Below, in pieces: positions 1-6,366 of a DNA stretch of 7,831 bases. Every line of letters starts with the position of its first letter. Positions within the stretch are counted from its first letter, which is position 1. Position numbers and translations under genes: made by a program. The DNA lies in assembly GCA_036011305.1 (NCBI GenBank), contig DASCNA010000016.1, forward strand, positions 1 through 7,831, given 5' to 3'. The notes below the pieces were generated by a model. The model made no database searches. It saw only the letters and a program-made list of their open reading frames with translations, and was not told the origin of the DNA. The stretch is from DASCNA01 sp036011305. Lineage in GTDB: Bacteria > Verrucomicrobiota > Lentisphaeria > Victivallales > GWF2-38-69.

Positions 1-34
1 GGGTAAATCTACAAGTAGAGGGCTAATCAGGACT
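1..34 (+). repeat. Left terminal inverted repeat of the Tn3-family transposon
   Basis: It begins GGGTAAATCTACAAGTAGAG and matches the reverse complement of 4177-4210 at 33 of 34 positions; base 25 is A here and G in the right copy. Similarity stops abruptly after base 34. It lies 42 bases beyond the transposase stop codon. Because it starts at window base 1, an extra outer base of the repeat cannot be excluded. Confidence 0.95.
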
Positions 35-76
35 AAAAAGCCCAAAAACATTAATTATTTTATGTTTTTATAAATT

Positions 77-3000
77 TTAAGCTGCCTTGAAGTTTATAAT
101 ATTATCTATTTCAATCCTCTCGTTATACTTAGATTCAAAGTTACTGAAATCGTACGTGCCCAACATATTAACATGCTTCCACATAATAACAGAAGCCTTT
201 GTAATATTTTCTAAAATAGCCTTTTGTTTATCAAGATCTGATCGCATAATTATTTTTGTTAATTCGATATAATTCCAAAGTATAATAATGTTTTGAATAA
301 TTGTTTTACAAACAACTGCTATTTCTTGATCTGTTTTATCAATTTGGATTATTTCATGATCATTTGCAAAAGATACTGCCGATGAGAATTTATTTGCTAA
401 TTCACCTTTATTCAGCTGTTTTTCGATTGTCTGCCTAAGTTCAACGTCATCTATATATTTAAGTGTGAATATTGAGCTAATAATTCTCCCAAATTCTTTA
501 ATTGCACTATGAAGATAATGTTGATTGTCATATGAATTTAAGCGTTTTAGTATAGTTGATGGCTTATGATGCCTGAGTTTTAATGTTGCAACTAATCTAA
601 GAATAATATCCCAATTATTCTTAATGAGCTTAATATTTACATAGTTTTTAGGTTTGATATGATATTCTTTCTTTTCAAGATCACGCCTAATTCTGCCAAA
701 CGATACCAGTGATTTGGAGGCAATATCTTTAATTCTTGGTGCAAAAGTTGTATTTATTAGGTGAGAAAGAGCAAATACTGTTTCTGAGTAGCCATCAGTA
801 TCTGTAGAATGCATGTCACTTTTAAAACTATCATTATGAAGCAAGCCATCTAACACATAAGCTGCATCACGTTCTGCGCTGCTGAACACTGTTGGATAGA
901 AAAAAATGCCTCGCTCATCCATAAAAGTATATATGTTACTTCCTTTCCCATGACCAAAGTACTTGTATGAATAATTAGCATTTAAAGATTCTGCAGAAAC
1001 ATTGCGCTTTTGACCGTCTCCTGATGTATGCAAGAAATCTATTTCTTTTTTGAATTGAGTAGGCAGCCATAGTTCATTGATAAAATTAGTTATCATATCA
1101 TTTACGGCATGAACATTTTCCAAACTAAAGTACCAGTTTACAGTATTTGATAAAGTATTATAGTTTACATCAATTGCAGTGTTAGCTAACTTATGTAAGT
1201 CAATATTTGATCCTAAAGAAAATATTCCAGCAAAAAATATTTCATCAGAAGGTACAGCGCGTGAACCTTTGACTTTATGATGTTTAAAATTTGATGTAAA
1301 CTGAGTTATATTGTTAATTTCTGACATCATCTGCAGAACTGGAACATATCTATCCTTACCTATTAATTCGGATATAGGTTCATAATCAGGTTTAATAACT
1401 GCCGGAGTATGAACTATAAAAGTTCCATCTTTTTTTATTCTTATATTTTTATTTACACCGTTAATAATATTTTCGTTTACTTTATAGAAACTTGAATCAA
1501 GCACACTTTTTAACTTAAATAATAAATTGTCTATATTTATAAATTCAGATAATCCTGCTTGTTCCAGTAATTTATCTTTATTTTTAGTCCATTCCTCCTC
1601 ATCAATAAGATAAGATTCAATAGGCATATATCTATATGATTTTTCAATACTAATCAAACCTGATTTTATAGCATTACTTATTTTTATATAAAGAACAGAT
1701 TTATATAATGAAATATTTATTTTTTCCTCTTTGTATATAGTTTCATACTCTTCATCATTAAGGAAACTATCAGGAGCACTTTTATTTATATAGTTATTCT
1801 TTTGATAATATGTCAAAGCATCATTAAGTTCAGGCTCATTTTCACTAATATTAAACTCAATATATTTTATTATGTCAGAAACCCTATTTTGTAGTTTTCT
1901 GGAAAGAGCTTCCAATGCAGAATAGTAATGTGTATTTTCCTCTTCATCATCCACTTTTCTTTTTAATTGATCATAAAGATCGTGCAGTTCTTTCTCCGTT
2001 TTCGTGCTTTCTTTTGGTATTAATTGACGAATAATAGATAATTTTTTGCCATCTGAAATACTGTCATTATAAAGTATTTTTCTGAGCTTATTTATATCAG
2101 TTTGCTGTATAGCTACACCGTCAAGAACTTTATTTGTTAATCTGTTTTTTTCAGGAATATTCTCAACATTAATTTCATCAACTAAGGCTTTAACTTTATT
2201 TTGATATTGCTGAATGCATTTTAACAATATATCCACAAAAATATCCTGTCTCATTTTCAATTGATGCGAGATAAAAGCCAATAAATATAAATATCTCTTA
2301 CTTTCATCTGTTATACCATCTACTATTTGGGTAACTTTAGCTTTGGCTGTCCATTCTGCATAATAACGTGTTGCTTCAGATGAAAGATTCAATTTGTTGA
2401 TAGCAGGCTCTAATTCATTATATAATTTTTTTATAATAAGAAAAGCATGGATACTCTGTTTTATTTGACCTGGCTTAACTGATTGATTAATAGTTTTTAA
2501 CCTTGTTAAAATTGCTCTTTGATAAGAACCTGTAGGGGGTTCTATTAAACCATCAAGTGCCTTTTTTTGTTCCGGTTCCAATATTAAATTAATTTTATTT
2601 ATTAAATCATGCTCAAATGAATTAATTTTCAATGTTATTGCTTTTGCAAAAGTATCATAGTTTGGGATTTCAACTTTTTTACTGCGAAGCAGGTCTACAA
2701 TTGAAAAGATTATATTTTTAGGATGCATTTGTTTAGAAATGAAACCATCAATAATCTCATTAAAAAGTATTTTATTTTTGGAAAATGAACTAAATCCAAG
2801 TGTTTCTAAAATAAATTTTTTATGCTTACGCCGTGTATCGTCTCTATAGTATACTGATAGTTGTCCATGTTCCTTTATATTTAACTTTTTAGCAATAAAT
2901 TTAATGTCTTTTTTCCGATATTTTATCGGCATATAAAATTTGCCTGTAGCCTTGAAATATCCATATTGAATAACCAGACCTATTTTATTTGTATTATGTT

Positions 3001-3130
3001 CAGCACGACTTACTTTTCCATGTATAGCTTTACTCATTGAAAAATAATAATGTTTTTCTAATTCATTGAATGTAGGAGTATTATCGAATTGTATAACCTC
3101 TGAAGGTAACAGTATTTGTATTGTTGTCAT
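77..3130 (-). CDS. tnpA: Tn3-family DDE transposase TnpA
   Basis: This 1017-residue protein is in the usual size range for the family (about 960-1010) and would catalyse replicative transposition by binding the terminal repeats and forming cointegrates. The N-terminal part (about 5-170) resembles the DNA-binding DUF4158 region, and the C-terminal half carries the Tn3 DDE domain. The catalytic triad can be placed at D705 (in SGDGQ), D777 (in STDTDG) and E910 (in LNKGELAN). The spacings of 72 and 133 residues, and 107 residues from E910 to the end, closely match the published Tn4430 triad (679/751/881 of 987). The ATG at 3128-3130 shares its A with the TGA stop of the upstream tnpI gene. A Shine-Dalgarno AGGAGA at 3140-3145 lies 9 nt before it, so translation is probably coupled. 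There is no frameshift or internal stop. Confidence 0.96.
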   Translation of the reverse strand: MTTIQILLPSEVIQFDNTPTFNELEKHYYFSMSKAIHGKVSRAEHNTNKIGLVIQYGYFKATGKFYMPIKYRKKDIKFIAKKLNIKEHGQLSVYYRDDTRRKHKKFILETLGFSSFSKNKILFNEIIDGFISKQMHPKNIIFSIVDLLRSKKVEIPNYDTFAKAITLKINSFEHDLINKINLILEPEQKKALDGLIEPPTGSYQRAILTRLKTINQSVKPGQIKQSIHAFLIIKKLYNELEPAINKLNLSSEATRYYAEWTAKAKVTQIVDGITDESKRYLYLLAFISHQLKMRQDIFVDILLKCIQQYQNKVKALVDEINVENIPEKNRLTNKVLDGVAIQQTDINKLRKILYNDSISDGKKLSIIRQLIPKESTKTEKELHDLYDQLKRKVDDEEENTHYYSALEALSRKLQNRVSDIIKYIEFNISENEPELNDALTYYQKNNYINKSAPDSFLNDEEYETIYKEEKINISLYKSVLYIKISNAIKSGLISIEKSYRYMPIESYLIDEEEWTKNKDKLLEQAGLSEFINIDNLLFKLKSVLDSSFYKVNENIINGVNKNIRIKKDGTFIVHTPAVIKPDYEPISELIGKDRYVPVLQMMSEINNITQFTSNFKHHKVKGSRAVPSDEIFFAGIFSLGSNIDLHKLANTAIDVNYNTLSNTVNWYFSLENVHAVNDMITNFINELWLPTQFKKEIDFLHTSGDGQKRNVSAESLNANYSYKYFGHGKGSNIYTFMDERGIFFYPTVFSSAERDAAYVLDGLLHNDSFKSDMHSTDTDGYSETVFALSHLINTTFAPRIKDIASKSLVSFGRIRRDLEKKEYHIKPKNYVNIKLIKNNWDIILRLVATLKLRHHKPSTILKRLNSYDNQHYLHSAIKEFGRIISSIFTLKYIDDVELRQTIEKQLNKGELANKFSSAVSFANDHEIIQIDKTDQEIAVVCKTIIQNIIILWNYIELTKIIMRSDLDKQKAILENITKASVIMWKHVNMLGTYDFSNFESKYNERIEIDNIINFKAA

Positions 3131-4005
3131 CAGTAGTCTTCTCCTATTTTTTCAACGGCTTCTGCTAGATCTGATAATGATGGAGTACAATATATCTTTG
3201 TTGTATCAAGACTTTCATGTCCTGCAAGAGCAGCTACTTTCTCCAAACTTACACCTGCATCTATAAGATTTTTACAAAAAGTATGCCTTAATTGATGTGG
3301 TGTTACTGAAATAAAATTACTGTTCTTAAATAATCGTTTAAACATCAACTGAATTCCTCTAGAACTAAGAGCTCCTTTTTGTCCAATAAAAACAGCCTCT
3401 GCTTTTCCGGTATGTTTTTTGTAATCAATTGATAATAAAATATTTCTAGCATCATTATTTAATGGTATCTCTCTATATTTATTACCCTTACCATAATATA
3501 TAACAACATTACCTTTACGTTCTGATATTTCAATATTATTCCATTTAAGGTTGCATAATTCATGAACTCTTATTCCTGTATTCAATAGTAATTTAACAAT
3601 AGCAATATCTCTTTTTTTGCCATAACGTTCTATATGCCGTAATAATGAGTTCTGCTCAACTTTATTTAACCATTTTGGGGCTATTTTATTTTGCTTGACA
3701 AATTTAGGTAATGGAAACTGATAGCTAATTCTTTTTGTATTCCAAGCCCATGAAAGGAAGTGTCTTAAACTAACTAAACGTCTGTTAATTGTGTTTGGTT
3801 TATACTCACAAGAGATTAAATATTGTTTATATTGGCGTATATCAGTAGGAGTTATTTTTCTTAATTTTAAAAGTTCACCATCAATTTTATAAAACCAGTC
3901 TGCAAAACTGTATAAATCTAAAAGATAACTTTTCATTGTTAGAACTGATTTATCTAGTGATTTCTGATATAGAATGAACTCTTCAATTTGTTTTATTTTT
4001 GTCAT
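3130..4005 (-). CDS. tnpI: Tyrosine recombinase, TnpI-like cointegrate resolvase of the transposon
   Basis: This 291-residue protein is close to the 284 residues of Tn4430 TnpI and to XerC/D. It would resolve the cointegrate made by TnpA through strand exchange at the internal site directly upstream. Residues about 1-95 form a SAM-like core-binding domain. The catalytic domain has the full set R146 (NTGIRVHEL), K173 (YGKGNKYREIPL), H237 and R240 (TPHQLRH), H263 (AGHESLDTT) and nucleophile Y272 (KIYCTPS). The gene overlaps tnpA by one base (TGATG). No good Shine-Dalgarno precedes the ATG at 4003-4005; instead the leader carries a copy of the recombinase-site motif at 4012-4020, which may let TnpI influence its own expression. 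By sequence alone it could be called XerC/D-like, but its position inside the terminal repeats favours TnpI. Confidence 0.92.
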   Translation of the reverse strand: MTKIKQIEEFILYQKSLDKSVLTMKSYLLDLYSFADWFYKIDGELLKLRKITPTDIRQYKQYLISCEYKPNTINRRLVSLRHFLSWAWNTKRISYQFPLPKFVKQNKIAPKWLNKVEQNSLLRHIERYGKKRDIAIVKLLLNTGIRVHELCNLKWNNIEISERKGNVVIYYGKGNKYREIPLNNDARNILLSIDYKKHTGKAEAVFIGQKGALSSRGIQLMFKRLFKNSNFISVTPHQLRHTFCKNLIDAGVSLEKVAALAGHESLDTTKIYCTPSLSDLAEAVEKIGEDY

Positions 4006-4011
4006 AAATAT

Positions 4012-4020
4012 TATGCGATT
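4012..4020 (+). promoter_or_regulatory. Accessory direct repeat of the TnpI recombination site
   Basis: TATGCGATT is an exact direct copy of the right core arm at 4098-4106; with flanking bases the match is TTATGCGATTA, 11 of 11 (4011-4021 versus 4097-4107). It sits between the core site and the tnpI start. Tn4430 has accessory DR motifs on the tnpI side of its core that give directionality and regulation. The same role here is an inference. No clean second accessory copy is visible in 4021-4080. Confidence 0.6.
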
Positions 4021-4080
4021 AGTTTTTTAGGGCTTAATCATACAAATATTCAATATTATATGTCTTTTTAAGTACAATTA

Positions 4081-4106
4081 AATCGCATATTATATTTTAT
4101 GCGATT
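4081..4106 (+). other. Tyrosine recombinase core crossover site (internal resolution site)
   Basis: Perfect 9-bp inverted arms, AATCGCATA (4081-4089) and TATGCGATT (4098-4106), flank an 8-bp AT-only spacer (4090-4097). This arm-spacer-arm layout is typical of tyrosine recombinase core sites. It lies 75 bp upstream of the tnpI start and inside the transposon right end, where Tn4430 has its IRS. The spacer TTATATTT is asymmetric, as needed for directional recombination. The TAA stop of the chimeric XRE ORF falls at its edge. Confidence 0.75.
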
Positions 4107-4118
4107 ATAAACTTACAA
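4089..4118 (-). promoter_or_regulatory. Candidate promoter for the tnpI-tnpA operon, overlapping the core site
   Basis: On the minus strand TTGTAA (4118-4113) is followed after 18 bp by a perfect TATAAT (4094-4089). The -10 box lies within the spacer and left arm of the recombinase core site, so TnpI bound to the core would be expected to occlude it, an autorepression arrangement like that of Tn4430. The region is very AT-rich, so chance matches are possible. Confidence 0.45.
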
Positions 4119-4470
4119 AAAAAAGAAGGACTAAATTACTAAATAATTGTGAAAAAGATGAAAAATAAAGAAAAACAGTCCTGATCAGCCCTCTACTTGT
4201 AGATTTACCCAACCTTAATCTTGTAATATATTTTGTACTTGGTTTAGATTTACCATTTTCCCAATTTCTAACAACTGATAAAGATGTCCCCAATCTACTA
4301 GCGAACTCTGTTCTTGTTATACTGAATTTTATGCAAATTTCTTCTATCCAATCTGTGTCAAATTCACAAAAAAAGCCTGCCTTAATATCAGTTTTTTTAT
4401 TTTTCTCTCTACTTATTTTGCCTATAAAACTAAACATCTTTCTAATGCCTTTATTCTCTTTTTTAGTCAT
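4105..4470 (-). pseudogene. XRE-family helix-turn-helix regulator, 3' end replaced by transposon
   Basis: Residues 1-87 (4470-4211) are plasmid sequence. G88-L121 is encoded by the transposon terminal repeat and adjacent DNA, so this is a gene fusion created by insertion. A Cro/C1-type HTH spans about 40-85, with recognisable helices in TRTEFASRLG and SLSVVRNWENGKSKPS, resembling YiaG/HigA-like regulators. In that family the domain ends soon after this point, so only a few native residues may be lost and the fusion might still fold and bind DNA. The ATG at 4468-4470 is preceded by a purine run GGGGAGGGGA that lies unusually close; M12 is an alternative start. It lies 49 bp downstream of the resolvase gene on the same strand and may be cotranscribed. 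Its original partner or target is unknown. Transcription through it would run into tnpI-tnpA. Confidence 0.75.
4177..4210 (-). repeat. Right terminal inverted repeat of the Tn3-family transposon
   Basis: The reverse complement begins GGGTAAATCTACAAGTAGAG and matches the left end at 33 of 34 bases. It is translated in frame as residues from G88 of the interrupted XRE regulator, which marks the insertion point between 4210 and 4211. Confidence 0.95.
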
Positions 4471-4519
4471 TCCCCTCCCCTAACAGCTATATATTTTTTA
4501 TAACATTAGTTATATTATT

Positions 4520-5068
4520 TTAGTTTTCAATACACCTGTAATATGTGGATCTACTAATTTGCATTGTTTCACAAATTTTCTTGACCGACATTTCCTTTGT
4601 TTTAGCTAAAGCTTTTATAGTTTTTGTTTTTTCATTTGTTAAGGTTTTTGGTCTACCGCCTATATTGCCTTTTAGAGCAGCAGCATCTACTCCTGTTTGT
4701 ATTCGCTCTTTTATTAATTCTCGTTCCATTTCTGAAAAGGCTGCACATATATTAAATAACAGCATCCCCATAGTTGTTGAAGTATCCAAATTATTTTCTA
4801 ATGATACAAACTCAACACCTTTTTTCTTAAATTCATTGATAAGCTCTATAAGTTTAATCATTCTTCGTCCCAGTCTATCAAGCCTAACAACACATACAAT
4901 ATCATCTTTCCTAACTTTATTAAGTAAAAGATTTAATTGAGTCCTATCGTCTTTTGATCCTGATACCTTCTCTTTGAAAATTTCGTCACAACCAGCTTTT
5001 TCTAGTTTATCGAGTTGAACGTCAAGACTCTGGTAATTTTTAGAAACTCTCGCATATCCAAATTTCAT
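4520..5068 (-). CDS. Small serine recombinase (resolvase/invertase family)
   Basis: This 182-residue protein is the standard length for Tn3-type resolvases and DNA invertases. The N-terminal catalytic domain has YARVS with nucleophile S9 and R7, then R42 and the VRLDRLGRR motif (R62, D64, R65, R68). The long dimer helix follows (about 100-130, with SEMERELIKERIQTG), then GGRPK and a C-terminal Hin-like HTH (about 141-180). It lies outside the transposon terminal repeats. Immediately upstream is a res-like array of repeats with a 28-bp near-palindrome. It therefore probably resolves plasmid multimers rather than transposon cointegrates. A weak Shine-Dalgarno (TGGAA) lies about 6 nt before the ATG at 5066-5068. 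One upstream half-site overlaps the start codon, consistent with autorepression. An invertase role is less likely because no second inverted crossover site is seen. Confidence 0.92.
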   Translation of the reverse strand: MKFGYARVSKNYQSLDVQLDKLEKAGCDEIFKEKVSGSKDDRTQLNLLLNKVRKDDIVCVVRLDRLGRRMIKLIELINEFKKKGVEFVSLENNLDTSTTMGMLLFNICAAFSEMERELIKERIQTGVDAAALKGNIGGRPKTLTNEKTKTIKALAKTKEMSVKKICETMQISRSTYYRCIEN

Positions 5069-5148
5069 AATGATTCCATTTTATTGTTTCATAATCATAA
5101 ATATTTAAGATATGAAACAGTATAGGTTTTGGAATTAGTTTTGAAACA
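5061..5148 (+). promoter_or_regulatory. Accessory half-sites of a res-like resolvase site
   Basis: Copies of TGTTTCA-type half-sites occur at 5063-5070 (TTTCATAA, overlapping the resolvase start codon), 5085-5093 (TGTTTCATA), inverted at 5111-5119 (TATGAAACA) and inverted at 5142-5148 (TGAAACA). The pair 5085-5119 spans 35 bp, about the 34-bp length of subsite II in Tn3/gamma-delta res. Also, 5063-5074 and 5087-5098 match at 11 of 12 bases as a direct repeat. The exact subsite pairing is uncertain. Binding here would also repress the resolvase gene. Confidence 0.55.
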
Positions 5149-5191
5149 CTATATTTTATTATTTTGATATATTTTTAGCTAGTTTATAAAT

Positions 5192-5219
5192 TGTTCCAAA
5201 AACTATAGTTTATGGAACA
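5192..5219 (+). other. Resolvase crossover site (subsite I-like)
   Basis: This is a 28-bp near-perfect palindrome. The half-sites TGTTCCAAAAACTA (5192-5205) and, from the other strand, TGTTCCATAAACTA (5219-5206) match at 13 of 14 bases. Twenty-eight bp is the length of res subsite I bound by a Tn3/gamma-delta resolvase dimer. It is the most symmetric site and lies farthest from the resolvase gene, the same order as in Tn3-type res. Strand exchange would be expected at the central dinucleotide (5205-5206). Confidence 0.65.
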
Positions 5220-5295
5220 TAAAGAAATAAACTAAGAAATCAAAATCTGAGTATAAAAATAAATTATATCATTTCTATGTAATAAAGAGTACTTA

Positions 5296-6105
5296 TTAAA
5301 AGAGACGACTCCCATTCCCTAAAGAATTCTTTTTTTCTTCCTTGGGAACTTTTAACTCAGAAAGTTTTTTATTTAACTCAGTTATTTCTTTTTTATAATT
5401 TTCATCTTCTATTTTATACTCCCCAGCTCTTTGCTGTTCAGTTTTTAATGCCGTAGTATTTGATTCTTTGATTAGAAAAAGTGTTTGGGAATACTGCTGT
5501 TTTAAATCAGCTATTTGAGAAATAAAAAAATCTTTTTGGTTTTCATAATTTATTTTTATATTCGAAAGTTTCTTTTCATTATTAGCTATAAGTTCATTTC
5601 TATATAAATAACCAACTTCTAATATTCCTGCTATAAATAAAAGCAATATTAATGTAATCCATAAAGAAGTAGTCTTATAAAACGGTTTTCCATATTGCAT
5701 CTCTTTTATTGTTTGTTGTAAAGCATAAATAGTTTCATTGTTTTTTAAAATGATAGCATTCGATTGCTGCTGCTTAACATCGACATTATTAATATTATCA
5801 TCATTGTCACTAAGATTATTATCAGCATTTTCAACGTTGTCAGAATATTTATACTCAAAATTGCTTTGTTTACTCTCATCTGCCTCATCGACATTGTCAA
5901 TGTTATCAACATATTCATATTGTAATTCATAATATTTCTTTAAATAATTTGGTGATATTAATGTTGTTTTTTGTCCTTGCTCATTCCGTGCGCTATGTAG
6001 GTAATTTACTTCATTAGTATCTTTCAATTTTTTTATTAATCTATTAATACTTGCTGCACTTCTACCTGTATATTTCACAGCTTCTTTTACATCAATATAG
6101 TCCAT
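5296..6105 (-). CDS. HTH protein with Asn/Asp-rich repeats, one transmembrane helix and coiled coil
   Basis: I do not recognise this 269-residue protein as a named family. Residues about 1-58 look like a small winged or MerR/excisionase-type helix-turn-helix (IDVKEAVKYTGRSAASINRL). Residues 66-109 are an Asn/Asp-rich linker with degenerate 11-residue repeats (VDNIDNVDEAD, SDNVENADNNL, SDNDDNINNVD). One hydrophobic helix at about 147-168 (SLWITLILLLFIAGILEVGYLY) is a clear membrane segment. Residues 170-255 are charged and heptad-like, probably a coiled coil, followed by a basic tail. There is no signal peptide, so the HTH should face the cytoplasm. The Shine-Dalgarno AAGGTT (6112-6117) lies 6 nt before the ATG. 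It sits directly downstream of the replication initiator and behind a strong palindrome, suggesting an autoregulated plasmid maintenance, partition or copy-control factor. That role is inferred from context only. Confidence 0.8.
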   Translation of the reverse strand: MDYIDVKEAVKYTGRSAASINRLIKKLKDTNEVNYLHSARNEQGQKTTLISPNYLKKYYELQYEYVDNIDNVDEADESKQSNFEYKYSDNVENADNNLSDNDDNINNVDVKQQQSNAIILKNNETIYALQQTIKEMQYGKPFYKTTSLWITLILLLFIAGILEVGYLYRNELIANNEKKLSNIKINYENQKDFFISQIADLKQQYSQTLFLIKESNTTALKTEQQRAGEYKIEDENYKKEITELNKKLSELKVPKEEKKNSLGNGSRLF

Positions 6106-6127
6106 AGCGATAACCTTGAGTTTGTCG

Positions 6128-6166
6128 GCATTATTAATAATATCACCTCAATATCAATAATATCAC
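6128..6166 (+). repeat. Short direct repeats upstream of the HTH/membrane gene
   Basis: AATAATATCAC occurs twice in this stretch, and a related ATATTGTCAC is found in the palindrome at 6213-6222. Together with that palindrome they form a cluster of repeated sites within about 100 bp of the start of the HTH/membrane gene. They may be operator sites for that protein. The stretch is AT-rich, so only the full cluster is persuasive. Confidence 0.4.
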
Positions 6167-6192
6167 TAAATAAAGAATTAGCCACAAAGAGT

Positions 6193-6222
6193 TGACAATA
6201 TTGACAATTATCAATATTGTCA
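6193..6222 (+). promoter_or_regulatory. Perfect 12-6-12 inverted repeat, likely operator
   Basis: The arms TGACAATATTGA (6193-6204) and TCAATATTGTCA (6211-6222) are perfect inverted copies around the spacer CAATTA. The site is 88 bp upstream of the HTH/membrane gene and 145 bp beyond the rep stop codon. Each arm also contains the shorter palindrome CAATATTG. A DNA-binding dimer is the natural ligand; the adjacent HTH protein is the obvious candidate. Alternatively it could be a partition or initiator site. The rest of 6106-6366 shows no ORF and no convincing terminator, only a G-rich patch GGGCAGGGGGGAG at 6302-6314. Confidence 0.6.
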
Positions 6223-6366
6223 CAAGATTAAATATCAGTCTGTATTTGTTTTTTATAGACGTTAAAATATTAAATCAATATATTACTCAATAAGCTACAA
6301 AGGGCAGGGGGGAGTTTGCTAAATTATATAAAATAAGGTTATGCCATTAATGAAAAACTCGCGATA

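Larger units (their letters stand above)
1..4210 (-). mobile_element. Tn3-family transposon of the Tn4430 (TnpI/IRS) type
   Basis: The element is bounded by 34-bp inverted repeats at 1-34 and 4177-4210, which differ at one base (position 25 of the repeat). Inside, in Tn4430-like order from the right end, lie a tyrosine-recombinase core site, a tyrosine recombinase gene and a large Tn3-family transposase gene. Both genes read on the minus strand and overlap by one base. There are no passenger genes, so this is a cryptic or minimal element. The right end interrupts an XRE regulator gene. Tn3-family elements normally make 5-bp target duplications. The right flank is AACCT (4211-4215), but the left flank is not in the window, so the duplication cannot be verified. 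The outermost bases are GGGT rather than the common GGGG. Both genes look intact, so the element could be active. Confidence 0.93.

Noticed and set aside
20..43. GGGCT/AGCCC hairpin near the left transposon end as a tnpA terminator
   Set aside because: The stem is only 5 bp with a 14-base loop, and no T-tract follows it on the minus strand; the sequence is constrained by the terminal repeat.
87..272. Plus-strand ORF of 61 codons
   Set aside because: It is antisense to the tnpA C-terminus, which has clear Tn3-family motifs; no ribosome binding site or recognisable product.
2230..2240. DnaA-box-like sequence ATATCCACA
   Set aside because: It is a single imperfect match inside tnpA, far from the iteron origin.
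3066..3266. Plus-strand ORF of 66 codons across the tnpA/tnpI junction
   Set aside because: It is antisense to two well-supported genes, with leucine-rich composition caused by the opposite frame.
4498..4513. TATAAC-ATTA-GTTATA hairpin between the resolvase and XRE genes as a terminator
   Set aside because: It is an AT-only stem followed by A residues rather than T residues in the direction of transcription.
4545..4940. Plus-strand ORF of 131 codons
   Set aside because: It lies entirely antisense to the serine resolvase, whose catalytic motifs are intact; its hydrophobic serine-rich translation is a reading-frame shadow.
5761..5909. CRISPR-like array from the 33-bp spaced motifs
   Set aside because: The motifs are degenerate, lie within an intact coding frame, encode DN-rich peptide repeats and have no spacer structure.
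5738..5932. Two short ORFs (plus strand 5738-5932; minus strand 5745-5930) inside the HTH/membrane gene
   Set aside because: Both are low-complexity shadows of the Asn/Asp-rich repeat segment.
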